Shown piece by piece: positions 22,521 through 36,700 of a stretch of DNA of 64,000 bases (position 1 is the stretch's first letter; every line of letters begins with the position of its first letter). The position numbers and the translations under genes were made by a program. The notes below the pieces were generated by a model, which searched no databases, was not told the origin of the DNA, and saw nothing but the letters and a program-made list of their open reading frames with translations. This DNA comes from Emydura subglobosa (taxonomy: Eukaryota > Chordata > Testudines > Chelidae): NCBI GenBank assembly GCA_007922225.1, contig ML680086.1, positions 4,766,259-4,830,258 of the forward strand, written 5' to 3'.

Positions 22521-23188
22521 GGGAAAAAGCTTTCTATTATAGACCAATACTTATTTACTAAGGAAGATGCTTATTGAGAGTCTATTTCACCCCAGAGGCA
22601 GCTCCAAGTTTTGTATTTACTCTATGGTAAACTCTTTTCTTCAAATGTTTATTTTAGAGCTTGAAGTTTCTTCTGGCATTGTACAGCAGCAGCCAATGCT
22701 GTTGAACAGCCAGCTGCTTCCTACAGGACTCCTTGGGATCAGGGCTGCCATACGCAGCCTGGGTCCAAACCTGCCCTGCTCTGTTGTGTGACCTTGGGGA
22801 CATCTCAGTCTCCCACGTGAAGATAGTGATATGTCTCTTTGTCCGTGAAGGGTTTAGCAAACTACGGCAGGAAAGTGCTGGAGATTTGTAGCAGTATAGC
22901 TACAGTCAGGAGACTAAAGATGGGCTGCTGACCCTTGATATGAGGCTAATGAACTCGGCCCAGATTGCTGAATATGACGTAGGCAGCTACCGAGCTAAAT
23001 ACTCCTTGGCATCACAACACTCACCAGCCACAGAACCCCCTTTGTGAGAGTGACTGGGGCAGGTCCTGATGGGCACGGATGGCATTCTATGCCCTGCATG
23101 GTGGGAGCAGGTCGATACCAATTAGTGAATAAATAAAACAGCAGCTGAAGTAAGACATGGAGCCAGGTAACAATGACTCATTTATAGC

Positions 23189-24551
23189 TTTATTTAATAA
23201 TTGGTACAAAGATCTCTTAGGCAGAGCCTCCCAGTCCCATTCCCTGCCTGAATGGAGCAGAATATGAATGATGTACTCTGAGGAGCCAGTTCCCTACCAG
23301 TCAGAACTGTGCAGCAGCGGAAAGAGGCGGCTTTACCTTGACTTTATCAAGAGACCTGAAGTAACCTGACAGCTTATCCCTTCTCTCAGTTAAGAGCTCA
23401 CCTACTGTTGACAAAGTCATTAATTCGCCTGCTGTCTGATACAAGAACAGCAACAGGCTTGTGAATTCAGCGCAGACAGAATCTGCATCTTGGCATTGCC
23501 CAACCATTGATTAGCCATACACCCCAGGCCTGGGTAATCCAGGACGTGTCTCTGGCTGGAGTCAGCAACAACTGAATTGGGACATCCTGCTCTGGCAATC
23601 TGACTGGGACATGCACAGTGCTAAGTGGATGCTGGCCCTGCAGGAGTAGCAAGCGCATGCCCCCAGTCCATTTCTGGATACCAGGCCTGCAGCTGGGCAC
23701 TGCTGCTCATGTCACAATGTACTTAGCCTTAGAGATTTCCAAAAGTCACAGAAACGATCCATCTACATTTGGCTCTCCTGCAGACTGCTCAGCCTCTGGG
23801 GGTTGGCAAAGCCCCACTAGTAAGGCAGCACTGCTGGAGAGCAGTTTAATCCCTTGTACTCTGTTGAATAGTGCATCTTAATTAGTGAGAGTTAACTTGT
23901 TAATTGCTTTGCCCTTTCAAGAGGTTCAGATAAGAAATGGCTCTGCTCATTCTGAACCCACAGTGAGACCAAGACAATCATTATGGCTGTTCCATGCTCT
24001 GAGACTGCTTGGAATCCCACCGGTGCTAGGAGTGCAAGGCAGCTTTGGCATGCTCAGCGCGCCATGTGGAGCTGGGCAGCTGAATACGACTCATCTCCTC
24101 CACCTGGAATTTTGCACCATTGTGGTCTCACTTCCCTTGCCCCAGAGACTGCACCACAAAGTCCTAATTTCCTTTAGCAGAAGCACAACTAGGAAGCAAT
24201 TCTACCCTCACAAAGCCACAGACGTTATATTTAAATTAAAGAGGGAACCGATGGCTGTCATCAATCGATTCAGAGCACAGCACAGCAAGCACGGGGAGGA
24301 GGGGCACTAGCACGGACAGCAGCTTGACTTGCTAGGACTGTGGAATGTTAATGACTGCTAACGTGGTTCTGATCCCAGAGACATACAAAAAGGACCAAAG
24401 TAGCACTAAGTACAGACTACTGAGGGCAGCGGCTTGGATGAGCATGCACATGTTAGAGAAAACTGTGGCATTTTGCTGGATGAAATGCTAGATTCTGGGT
24501 GGGGTCAGTGGGGGAGAATGAAGTTGTCTGGATCCATAAGAAGGGCTCCTC
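23189..24551 (-). promoter_or_regulatory. NDRG3: NDRG3 3' UTR and candidate polyadenylation signal
   Basis: The region after the NDRG3 stop is free of recognised repeats. AATAAA on the minus strand at 23194-23189, followed by T/G-rich sequence toward 23150, would give a 3' UTR near 1.36 kb, a length plausible for NDRG3. Confidence 0.45.
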
Positions 24552-24730
24552 TTAGCAGGATACTTCCATGGTTTGAGGTGTGTCCTGGACATCAGTTTCT
24601 TCCGGCGTCCCAGCAGCCCCTTCCCCTTGGTTGTTGGTGTGAGACCGGCTGCGGGCACTCTCTCCAGAGCCCACACTGGAAGAGGAGTGGGTACGGGAGC
24701 GGATCAGTCTGGTCATGCTAACTGTTGGCA
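24552..24730 (-). CDS. NDRG3: NDRG3 last coding exon (tail, TAA)
   Basis: 179 bases, acceptor tttcctgcag. Encodes residues 317-374, [20 protein letters not shown] to TMEVSC, and TAA at 24554-24552. RSRTHS fits the basophilic kinase (SGK/AKT) pattern used in the NDR tails. The middle of the tail ([16 protein letters not shown]) differs from human. Confidence 0.95.
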
Positions 24731-27700
24731 CTGCAGGAAAGAAAGAAAGAAAGTGTTAAAAGGAGCAAGGTCACAGAACTTGTGAACTATAGCTGATACC
24801 ACTGGGGATCACTCGTGTGCAGCACCCACTGGGTAAGCGTGAAAAGAGCCACACACAGGATCGGAACAGTCACTCAACTGCCGAAGCCAGGCCTTTGTGC
24901 ATGAAAAGCAGAATGTTTAAAGCCTGATTTCATGAAGTCTGAGGTGGGCGATTGCCAGTTGCGTAACTGGCCATTTGCAAATGCAGTCATGGCAACTGCC
25001 TATGGCAATGAAGATAGCGATTGGTCAGGTGACCTTTTAAAATGAGGCCCTTAGCTCCAGATCACCAGAGAGCTGCAAATCATGCCGGTCACCAGAACAC
25101 AAATGAAAGGCAGAAGCATACAGTGCACACAACGTACAATGGAGTGGCCCAGGATCCAGAGCGCTGGTGAGACATGCTGTAAGCAACCAGAGCAATGCAC
25201 CCGAAAGAGAGCAATTAAGCTACGTGTGTCTGCAGGTACCTGACTCAGTGCTCAGGTGGCTGAGCTGCACATAAGGGACTGGAAACAAGGTGAGACAGGG
25301 AAGAGATGAACACAGGAGAGAGCAAGTTAATTCCCCAGTGAGACAAGGATGCACTATGCTGCTGGAGCGAACGCCTATGCCCCAGGCCTGCCGCCAGCCA
25401 GCGTGCCCCAGGCTCGCACCCCACACTGAATATCTTCTATGGTTGTAACAACAGCCTCTCAGGAGCTTCCCTTGGAGAGGAATTGCCCCAAAGGTACCCG
25501 CAGGTGTTACCAGCTCTCTGCTGATTACAAAGAAAGGAAATAAGATTCCCTTGAAGATCACAGGGAAAGTCATATCCTTAGTGGCTGAGCTTTCAGAACA
25601 GCAGGGCCCCAATGAGAGACTGTTTAGTATTTACAGCCCTGCCCCTCCCCGCAAGACAGGGGCTCCAGAGCCCAGGAAGCGGAATGTTGAGGCCCCTGAA
25701 CTGACAGTCCTGGTCCCACACTAGAGTCCGGGGCCAAGCAGGTGCCTCGTAGGATAAGACCTGTCCTCCCACATCCGTATCCGTGGCACACGGCCGGCTC
25801 TAAGTGCCGTGGGGCCAGGCAATATCTTTGGCTTATTGGCCATGACAATTACTCTTCCGGGGCCCTGGCAGCTGCAGGCATGTTAGTGATGGCTCCTTGG
25901 CTTCAGGGGATGACTTAGGAAGAGCCATGGCTGCTAAGGTGACTGTATGCCCAGGAGATCTCTGTCCTCCCCCACCCGGCCATGCTCAATGACTGACCAG
26001 CTACTAGCAAAGCTGTCCCCACCTGACTCTCACGTGACTGGGCATGCTTCCTGTGGCCAAAGTGGGCTCTGCCACACGTTAGCCAGCGAGCTGCCACGTC
26101 TATGACGGTCATGCTGTCTGCGAGGTCCTAAGGGTGGTACTGTCTTGATCCACACATTGGCTTCCATGTGTCAGCATGACACTCGTTTCTCCAGGCTAGC
26201 TGAGCCCCTGGGTTACGTGGCTGGCTGTGCCAAGGAACACTGCCCATCGCAGATGTAAAGGCAAAGCTGATCCCTGCATGAGTTCAGCATGTACTGGACA
26301 GGCTCATCACCTCCCTTCCCTCCCCAGCCCCAGCTCCCTTCGGCAGTAGGAAGCTGTTTGCGCTACTTACTGTAGCCCATTCCCTGCACAAAGTACTTGA
26401 AGGCTTCTGTCAGCTTCCCAGGCTGCGGAGACAAAACGTGAGGCATTAACGTGTGACGAGCTGGGGCCAGGCTGTCGAAAACGCAAGCCAGAGAATGGAG
26501 ACGAGTTCTTACCTGAACCACTTGGGGCAGCCCCCCGCAGTCCGCCATCTGCAAGAGACACAGAAGAGCTCTGAACTGTCCCTTCCCCAGGCCGTCTGGC
26601 CAGTCCAGGGCTGGGCTAATGCTGCCAGCCCTGGCGGGGCCCACTTGAGCTGCACTGACCAAATGGAGCAGATGCTGTCCCTCATCTTTAACAGAGGCGC
26701 AGCCGAGGGGACTGGAGATCTCCGCATGCCGTGCTTCACTGGGACCTTCTCCACTTGCCATTAATGAGGGCGCCCCAAGTCATATCCTTGAAGTCAGAGA
26801 GCAACTCCTGCACTAGCCATGTGCCAAGGCCCTTCCTGCCAGCAGACGGCTAGACTTCCCCACCCAGTACCCAGGCCCTTTCTGCTCCTCAGAGAAACAG
26901 GGTGGGTCTGTCCAGCTGAGAAAGCCCCTGGGGATGGGTGGTGGCAGGCACTTTCAACGGGTCTACAGCCAGTGCAGGTGACTCTTGTGCCAGCCCACCT
27001 GGCCTGGCATGGGGAGCATACCAGGGGCACGTGGAGCACATGACCGAAACACCTCTGCCCTCCAATTCTCAGCTGGCAGGTGCTCCCTTGGGGTCTTCTT
27101 TCCAGTGGGTGTAAGCTCGAGCAGTTCCTATGCTGCCCTAATTTTTGCCAGGGCCAGAGCTGTGCAGTGCAGACTGCAGGAACCAGAACCAGCTCCCTAA
27201 CAGTCTGCCCCCCTCTCCTGGGCTGAGGGGATCATGGCTCAGGACGGAATCCAGCCCAGAATGTCTCCCCAGACACTCTGTGAAAGCCAGAGGCATTGAA
27301 GGAGATCAACGCACACAGCGCTGGGCTCTCAGCAGAGACTCAGCATCCCAAAGGCAGCCTGTGACAGTCCGTGGAGCTGCTAGGTACCTTCAGGAGTGTA
27401 GTGTTGGTGGGGTCCAGCCGCGAGTTACATTCAACCTAAAAGCAAAAAGGGAAAAATCAAATGGCAGCACATGCTCCTCATCTGGCCCGGCCCGCAATAC
27501 CCAATTTTATCCTGCTCCTGCTCTTATGGCAGTGGGTCCTGTGGGCCCCACAGGATCCAAGTTTGTTTGTGTGCCCTGAGATAACTTCTTGAGCCCCCCC
27601 CGGGGAAGCCCACCCCCAGTTTGTGTACCACTGCTCTAAGGAATAGCTGACGGCTCTCTTGACTTCTAGGGTGCACAACCTGGTTTTTCCCTTTGGGAAA

Positions 27701-30700
27701 CGAGCACTGCTACTGACTGATATCAATAAAAGACAAGCCCTTTCTGGGAGACATTTTGGGTGAAACCTGAATACTATCCGCTCCATGAGACACTGGGGGT
27801 GGGGTAGGGGATTGCTAATTGCTGACTGGGGCTAAGAAGAGCATCCAGTGCAAGAGAGACCTCATATACATACCACAGCTTCAACGGCAGGCGAGCTGTC
27901 ACCAACCACTAATAAGGCAGGGCACCTGGGCAAAAGCCAGCAGAGAAGTACATTAACTGCAATGTGTCTGGGCAACCTTTAATCTATTCATAGCTTTCAT
28001 GGATCCAGCTTAGCTTTATTTTCCTCTAGCCTCTCAAAACGTGGCTAATTTAGAGCCGACGTTGGTCATTTGTGTTTCCTCACAAGGCAACATTCACGCT
28101 CAGACTGCCAGCCTTAGCCTGCGCTATCATGATACTTCCGCACCCCGTGCCCTCTCCAGAGCCTTCTCCCTGCAATGTTATTCCTGCAGTGCACAGACTA
28201 ACCGCAACACTGCAACACACCCCTTGGCGTGGCCCTTCCAACGCTACATTATTGAATGACTCAGTCTCAGCACTGCCACGCTGGCGCCCCCACTGCACCT
28301 GCCGAAAGAATGCCTTGGAGATCACATCCTCATACAGCCAGAGCCTCAGCCCTGACACAGCCCCTTTGACCAGCCAGCTGAGGCGTGCCCTGGCAGGAGG
28401 AAAGCAACCCTCCCTCCAGCTCCCCATCACGGGGTACAACCAGACATAGTGAGCCATTGTCAGCATGGCACTATGCGCCAGCAATCCTCCTGGCTGCCCC
28501 AGGGCTGTTTTAGCAGCCAGGGAGCAGGAAGGTCATGTAAAACTGCCCCTCCACCCCAGGTCCTGAGATGGATGAGTGCAGCTGGGCCAGTCCTGAGAGC
28601 TGGGCCCCTAGCCAGCCATTTTCACTGGATTCTTAGCCAACCACACAGCTAACCAAGAGTTTGAGTGGAAGGGGATTCAGTGGCGCCTAGGGAACTACGT
28701 CCATGGCTGGCAAATGGGAGGAGTGAGGTGGGGGCCTCAATATTTGGGTTTCCACCTTGAGAGTTCTTCAAGGGGCCTGACTTCCACAAGGGAGGCATTC
28801 AGCACTGCCTGAAAGGCAGGCAACAAAAATCAGCAGTCACTCAGAGGCCAGGCTAGGACTTCTGTACAAAATTCTACTTAAAAAAATAAGACCAAGCAAA
28901 CCAATACTGGAAAATGGAAGTGAGCAGAGAGCGTGCTCCTGCCACCAGCACCCGCCTCAGCTCTGCTGCATCCTGGAAGGCTACACAGCTGATTTTATAC
29001 AAGGTCTATTAATGACGAAATGAAGATTTCCAGTGTATCAGCTTAGAGTGTATTCCATTATTTCCCAGCTCTGTACCTTCTCATGTGAGGAGGCCCTGTG
29101 GCCATAATGGCATGTCTATGAGCTGCCTGGGGACAGGAGCTGTGCTCCCTGTCTCCTCTTGCAGGTTCACGGAAGCAGTTGTAGAGTTTGCAAGTCTGTA
29201 TTTCCAACAATAACATGAAGCAGCTGACAGATTTCTGCAGTGAGTGATGGAGTGCATGCTAGTACTGCCTGATGCTGGGAATGGATCACTTGAGTAAGTG
29301 GGGTTTTGCAAGTGCCTAGTCATTTTGAGCTTTGCATACAGTTTTGCAAATGTGAGGGCACCAAGTGAAGTTGGGTGGTGTGAATCAAGTGGAATGACGG
29401 AGTGAGGAAGGTTCTAGTGGGGAGCTGCCATAACTCTTTAGTTCCAGACTAACATTTGCATTTCTGGAAGCTGCAGAGTTTCTCTGGAGAATATGGTTGT
29501 CAGTGCAGTTCACCTAACTATTTACTGAGGGTTTTTGTTTAATATTTTTCCTGTTTTTTGAACGAGAGCCGAAAGTAGAAACTGGGTTGTTGTGCAAGGT
29601 CTGCAAGAGGGGAAACCCACTCAAAAGACGTCATGAGGCTCACTAAAACCAGTTCATCCCTGCAAATCTGAGCTAGTCCACAGCTAGTGTGCGTGGATGA
29701 GGAGAGCTGCACTGAGTAGGGCATAGGGGTGTTTCACAAATCAAACATTTGCACATTTAAAAAATAATCCATGTGTAATGGAGTGTGATGGCCCTTTAAA
29801 GAAGGCTACAGGTCAAATACAGCCCACTACACCAAGGCTCAGATTTTGGAACAATACATTAGCAATATCAAAAGGCTTATCTCCAATTCTGAAGATGTCA
29901 AAACGTTAGGCGACAAATTGATTCCTCACCCAATCCACCTGGGAAGGAACCAGGCACCTTAGCCATGTATCTCATTTCCTGGGTATTTCACTGAGGCAAT
30001 TAACATGTTCAAATTTAAAATACCATCTTCAGGTTTCAGATTCAACAACCCCATTGAAACAAATGGAGCAGTTCACACCTCCCAGAGCTGTTATTTCAAG
30101 CTAACGTAACACTGAATCAGTTATGCTCGATTTGTGTTTGGAACCAAAACCAAAAAAATATTAAACACTAGTAATCTTAAAATTAGCCTAGGTCTTAGAT
30201 TTTGCCATAACTCAGAAGTGAGTCAATTTGCAAATCTCAAAAAATCAAGACAGAAAAGTACATTAAGAAATTTCTTAGAGGAGCTATTTAAAACTGCCGA
30301 GAACACAGCTAATAGAACATTAACTCTGCATCTTACGTGCTGTGAGTCTGGGGAGGAGACGCTATCATCCATGCACAACAAAGGTGTATTTCCTACTTTA
30401 AGGGGAACATCAGCACAACCTTAGCCATACAGCTGTGATGTGCCTCCACCACACCGCGCTCTAGATGCATATTTCTGCATGCTTGGTCAGTGCTGCTGAA
30501 TTCTTTCCACCATTCAGGCTCTTGGGTCTCTTGTGGAGAAGTGGCAACTTCTCTGTTGAACTAACTTTGCAGTTTGAAACAGGTGCACAGATTGATTCAC
30601 AGCAACTTACCTGAATGTTTTTGTTGTGTTTTCACTGATACCCAGAACTGGCCTCTCAATTTCCAGATCTCTGCGGCTGGAAGACAAAGCAGAACACCTC

Positions 30701-33700
30701 TCCATCAGACCAATCCGAGTCATCTGGATGTGGTGGGAGCCAATGTGACCCTGGAGAGAGGGCCCTGGAATGAAAGGACTCAGATCTCCCCAGTGAAGAC
30801 CAGAATACAAAAATGATGAAGGTCACAACTCAGAGGAATTTGCTAGCCTCACATGACCCAACAAGCTGCCCCACACCATGTGCAGATGCTGCTCAGAGGA
30901 GCAACAGTAAGTCAGAAAACAGAGTCTGGTCTCCAAGCTTCAGAAACATCCTAGGCCTGACCAACAGAGGCGGAGGAGGCAGGTTACTATGGCCACGTGC
31001 TGCAACGAGCAGAACACACTGGTTTACTCTTCCCGATCACAAACCTGAGAGGATTCAAGGGGAAACTGCAGGTGGGATGTGAGCCAGAGCTCCTGAGCCT
31101 CCATGTTTGAGTACAGAGCATTCTGCGGTGCTTGCCCTAGTTCTGACGAGAAGATGCAATGGGGGGCAGAGAGGCAGATCTGGGGATAAAGGCTATGGAG
31201 ACTCGACTTGTAATAGAAAATCACCAGGCACAAGAGTCCAGGGCCACGAGCTGAAGTCAAGGAAGAACTGGGCCCTGCAGGGAGCTTCACATAGAGTGGC
31301 TCAGATGTGGAAGAGACTCATTGAAGAGTAATAAAAGGCCCAAGGAGAGGGCACCTTTGGTGCTGAACTGCTCATCCCACATGGATTCCTTCCCTGCTCC
31401 CTGGTGTTACATTTACAACACTGTGTGTACTCAGTGATGCACAAAGTGTGGGGGTGACTCTGAGCTCAGACTTCTACACACAGGCAGAATGGAGTCTATA
31501 CCTGTTATACGAGGCAAGAAACATCTGAAGGTTCTCTTGGTTAATGTCCTGTGCAATATGGAGTCTGTACGTCTGGATCAAGTCCAGATTAGCCTGCAGT
31601 TCTTCCTGCACATGGGGAGAGAGGAGGGAGGGGAAGTTTAGAAAAGATATCGGTCAGCCTCTTCGTTACTATTATATATTTAAACATGTTATCTGAGAAA
31701 TGAACTTCACTGAATGTGCAACAGACTGCTTAGCTGGATTCATATAAACAATCTACTGCACTGATAAACAAAGCAAACGGTAAAAATCTCAAACCACACT
31801 GAGGACTGATTTACACTTCTCAAGTTTTGCTGGTAGAACCAGGTCCATTGGAGTACGACCTTTGCCTGACATGAGTATACTGGTGCAAGCCCTGTAGAGA
31901 TGCAGCTATATCAGCAGAAAGTGCCTTATACCAGTGTAGCTTATTCTGGTTCCTGCACTGGACTATACGATACCAGTTTCACCTCTCACATGGTACAGTG
32001 ACCTCCAAATTAGGGTTGTGTTGCCACTTTATCTATACCATGCAGTTAAAAGGGCACAATTTTCTCATGCAGACCCGCCCTTAGATTGGTGTTATTTGCA
32101 GAGAAAAATTTTATCTCACTGTCTAGGCCTGTAAAGAAACTTCACCTGAGGCTTGGTCTACACTATAACATTTTGTCGGCATATCTATGTCAGGCAGGAG
32201 TGTGAAAAAAAAAATCCCCCTCCCCCAGCCAATGCAGCTATGCCAGAGAACTCCCCTCCTCCATGCAGATGCAGAGTGCTTTTGTCAACATAGCCAATAT
32301 CGCTCTTGGAGTGGCGTAGCTATGCTGGCAGAACTTGGCGGCTTACACTGCCTCTCTGCTAGAGGCGCTGCTACCCCAGCATAGCATCTGCAGGTCAGAG
32401 AAGCCCTGAGTGTAGGAGATGATTTGAAGGACAGGGTGAGTGAAAGGAGGAATGGGGGATAGAGCAGAGCGGACAGGAGGAGGATGGCGTGCGGAGAGGA
32501 GAGCATACACTAACTAAATAGTGACCTACAGACATGGGGAGGTTTGGTTGTTGTGACATGGAGGCCATGGGTCATTCACTACTCTGTGTCAGCAACTCTT
32601 GTCAGGCCTGACACAGTCACTGCACCCACCCACTAATGTCCTAATCTCTGTCTAATGGGTCACGTAAGGTATCATATGTGAACTGGTCACACGTGGGGAT
32701 TAGTATCCTTGTGAAATATCTGTGTTAAGACCATATGAGGAATTATTGATACTCTCTAATATTATGCTTTAAAGTCTGTGACAAAACAAAGGGAGAGAAC
32801 CAGGATATCTCCCAGACAGGAGGGAAGGCAGATATCTAAGTCAGGGATGGTGGAATCAAAACATAGGAAGCCCAAGTTACATACAGATCAGCAGGAAGAT
32901 GAAAAGAACATGAGGTCATCCTGAGTCTGGAGACAGAACAGTGAGTTTGGGATGAGAGAAGGAGCCATCACTGGACAGACACAAGAGGCCAGAGCTCTTG
33001 CAGGCTGAGAAAGATGGATCCTTCCACCAAGAGGGCTGAAGTGTCTTGGAACAGAATATAAATGAAAACCCTATTTAGGCAAAGACCTTTTCCCTAGGAA
33101 GACGAGAGGAAGCATCATTGTGTACTTCTGTGGAAGGGCCTGACAGAGAGAGTCAACCATGGCTGGAAAGAAAGAGACTGGTAAGAAATCTACCTTGAAC
33201 CAGTCGGCCTCTAGAGAGAATCTTTGTTTCCAAGAAGCATGGATCTGTTTTTCCCCATTCTGCAAGTAGAACTAGTTTGGGAATGTCTCAGCAGGATGCG
33301 GCCCGGCTCTGCTGCCTCCGAGGTTGGGGGGTGGGGAGGAGAAGAGCAATGAGGGTGGCCCAGGCCTGTTGTTCCCGAAGTCAAAGGCAAGAACTTGACA
33401 GAGGGAAATAAGGTGGGTTTGTGTGTTAGTATGTCGCTGGACACCATCCCCCTGACAGAGGGGAATAGGGCGGGTTCATGCCCTGGTATGTGGCTAGACA
33501 CATCGTCCCACTGTTCCCCCAACACGTCTGGACTCTCATAGCAACCAAAATATCTTCAGACTGAACACAAAGCAACGTGCTGGTCCCCTCTTATCAGCTG
33601 CATTATATAAATATGGAGCATCAAAGCAAACACACACCAGGTACCCACTGTACTAGTTTCCACGGACAGACCAGCAGCACAGGTTATGCAGGGACTCGGA

Positions 33701-36700
33701 AAAGCTTAATTATTGGGTCAACAAAATGTATGACCCCTTGTGGATTTGACAAGCCCATGGCAGGAATGCCCCATTTACAGGCTCACTTGCCACTTAGGTC
33801 CTCAGTGTTCATAGCACTGGGCACATCTGGAACTCCACCAACAGAACCTGTTTCTGGAGACATTCAACCAGTGGGGGAATTCATGGCGGGATTCAAAGCT
33901 AAATAGTACTAACAGTAAAAGCCAGCTGGAACCGCTGCTAAGCGGTGCCGCTGGGAGCAGAAGGATTGTTTTGTAAAGCCAGAGATCAGGAGAGAAAAGT
34001 TTGCATACAAAAGGCCTCTGTTGGAACACACTGACCTGGAAACCGCTGGTTACCATGAAAGTGTGTTGGCTTGTGAAGAACTCACTTGGATTACTGCATT
34101 CTGGGAAGACACTGCACACGGCTGGGCAAAGGATGGGCTCAAAGAAGGTAAGTTCCTGAGCGCTGCCCACATTCAGAGCTGCTCCCTAAATAAGCTCCCA
34201 AGAAATAAGAATTTATGGTGAAGGGCACAGACAGCTTCCTTTGTTACTGGCTTTTCCCCAGATGGCAACGGAGATCTGCTGCTCTGCACTGGGACCACAA
34301 GGAAAAGGGAGCTGTGAGAAAAGAATCTTGTTTTTAATACCTGAGTTTGCGTTGGTGCTGCTGCTGCTTCTCAGAGAACTTCTAAATCCCTAGATGGCAT
34401 CACAGCTGTGAGACTGGCATCTGCATATGCCACACCATCCTACCATCTTATGTGCAGGTAAGGGACAGGGGTTGTTTAGGAAATCAGCTCTCCAGCAGGA
34501 GAGAGGAAACTCTCTCACATTTTACTACCTTGCCTGAAGCTGAGAATGGAGTGAGTGGGCAAGGCAGGGCAGATGACTGGACGTGCATGGATGTTGCTAA
34601 AGGTGAAAATTCCTGGCTGCAGAGTTGCCCAGCAGAGAACATGGCAATATCTGTGGCAACCCTTATTTGGTGCAGAGAGATTTCAGGATCTGAAGGACAG
34701 TTGAGTACAAAGCGTAAGGCCCACACCTTGCCTAGTGTCGTCAGCTCTGCAGCCTGCAGGTTACTTACATGACCGAAATGATGAGCCAAGACAATGTCCA
34801 CTATGTTGGTCGTCCAGCCTGAAAACTGAAAAATAATAAAACATCTCATGCAATTGGCACTGCACATTTCTAGGTGAAACTTAGATGACAGAAAAACTGT
34901 AAAAGGCCAAACTAGCTTTAAGACACAGGGAATGATGTCCTAGAGTTTCGGAAGGGTTTGGCTCCTGCCAGAGAAGCACACAGAACACGGCTCCCTGGAG
35001 AGGGTGTGATCTTCACACCAGCACAGGTGTCACCAGCACATTCAAGAAAGATGTTCCAACCCTTGGCCATTGTAGGGCACTGAGTGCGGTACTAGCTCTG
35101 AGCTGGCAGCTGAATGCTCAGCCTGACTTGCAGCATTCCAGGGTCTCTCATCCAAGCACGTCCAATCCTGACCCCGCATCGCTGAGAACCCAGCATGGCT
35201 CAATAACCTGTCTGCAGCAATCACACACAGGAGACAAGCTTCTCTACCTACTTCATTTTCTTTCTGTTTCGTCTTTCTCTTCAAGCCTTGCAAATAGCTA
35301 TTAGAGAGAGAAGATTCTCACCTTGGCTGCTGCCCAATCTATCCAGCCTTTTGCACATGGATCCACATTGATGAGCACAAGCCCCTCTACCAGGTCAGGG
35401 TGATTCAGCTGCAATGAGAGAAACACAGCGCATGCAGCATTTTGAAAAGTGAGTGTGAGAGGACCAGGAGGCATAATGGCTAGGAAATTCCCTGTGAGAG
35501 GCAGGGACAGGAAAATAAGAGGAAATCCTGTAACTGAAACCCTGCATTAGATAATTGCTAACAACATTTCTCAGAGAGCAGGGGTAGTAGCCTGACCTCA
35601 TTCTATTGAAGGGAAATTGAAGCAAGAAAATCTAAGTGACTCTCCCAGAGTCACACCCTGAAGGTCCCCAGCAAAACAGAGAGATTCCCAGGGCTGTCCC
35701 TAACCACTGCACCACTCAGAGTCTTGTGAACTACAGACCCATGACAGGAATATGTTGTCAGCACCCAGAATTCTCATAGAATATTAGAGTTGGAAGGGAC
35801 CTCAGGAGGTCATCTACTCCAATCCCCTGCTCAAAGTAGGACTAACCTCAGCTAAATCATCCCAGTCAGGGCTTTGTCAAGCTGCATCTTAAAAACCTCT
35901 AAAGATGGAGATTCCACCACCTCCCTAGTTAACCCATTCCAGTGCTTCACCACCCTCCTAGTCAAAAACTTTTTCCTAATGTCCAACCTAAACCTCCCCT
36001 ACTGCAACTTGAGACCATTGCTCCTTGTTCTGTCATCTACACCACTGAGAACAGCCTAGCCCCATCCTCCCTGGAACCCCATTTCAGGTAGTTAAAGGCT
36101 GCTATTAAATCCCCCCTCATTCTTCTCTTCTGCAGACTAAACAAGCCTAGTTCCCTCAGTCTCTCCTCACAAGTCTTGTGCTCCAGCCCCCTAATCATTT
36201 TTGTTGCCCTCCGTTGGACTCTCTCCAACTTGTCCACATCTTTTTTGTAGTGGGGGGCCCAAAACTGGACACAATACTCCAAATGCGGCCTCATCAATGC
36301 CGAATAGAGAGGAATAATCACTTCCCTCGATCTGCTGGCAATGCTCCTACTAATGCAGCCCAATATGCTATTAGCCTTCTTGGCAACCAGGGCACACTGC
36401 TGACTCATATCCAGCTTATCATCCACTGTAACCCCCAGGTCCTTTTCTGCAGAACTGCTGCTTAGCTCATCAGCAGGGACTGTTTGGTGAAGGTACAGTT
36501 ACAGCAAGAGTCTTTTCAGTTTCATTACGCTGATAGGAGGGATGAAGCTGATTCGAGCCAGACGTGGAGACTCCGGTGCTGTGTTTACATTGCCCACACA
36601 GTTCTGCCAGCACAACTCCCATGAGGAAGAGACCAAGACACGTGAAAAAGAAGAGTTACTTATGTCGTAACTGTTGTTCTTCGAGATGTGTTGCTCATAT

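Larger units (their letters stand above)
31606..34768 (-). other. NDRG3: NDRG3 intron
   Basis: Contains two MITE-like tracts (31805-32090, 32150-32420). The stretch 32590-33600 has no similarity that I can name, and no exon is visible. Confidence 0.7.
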
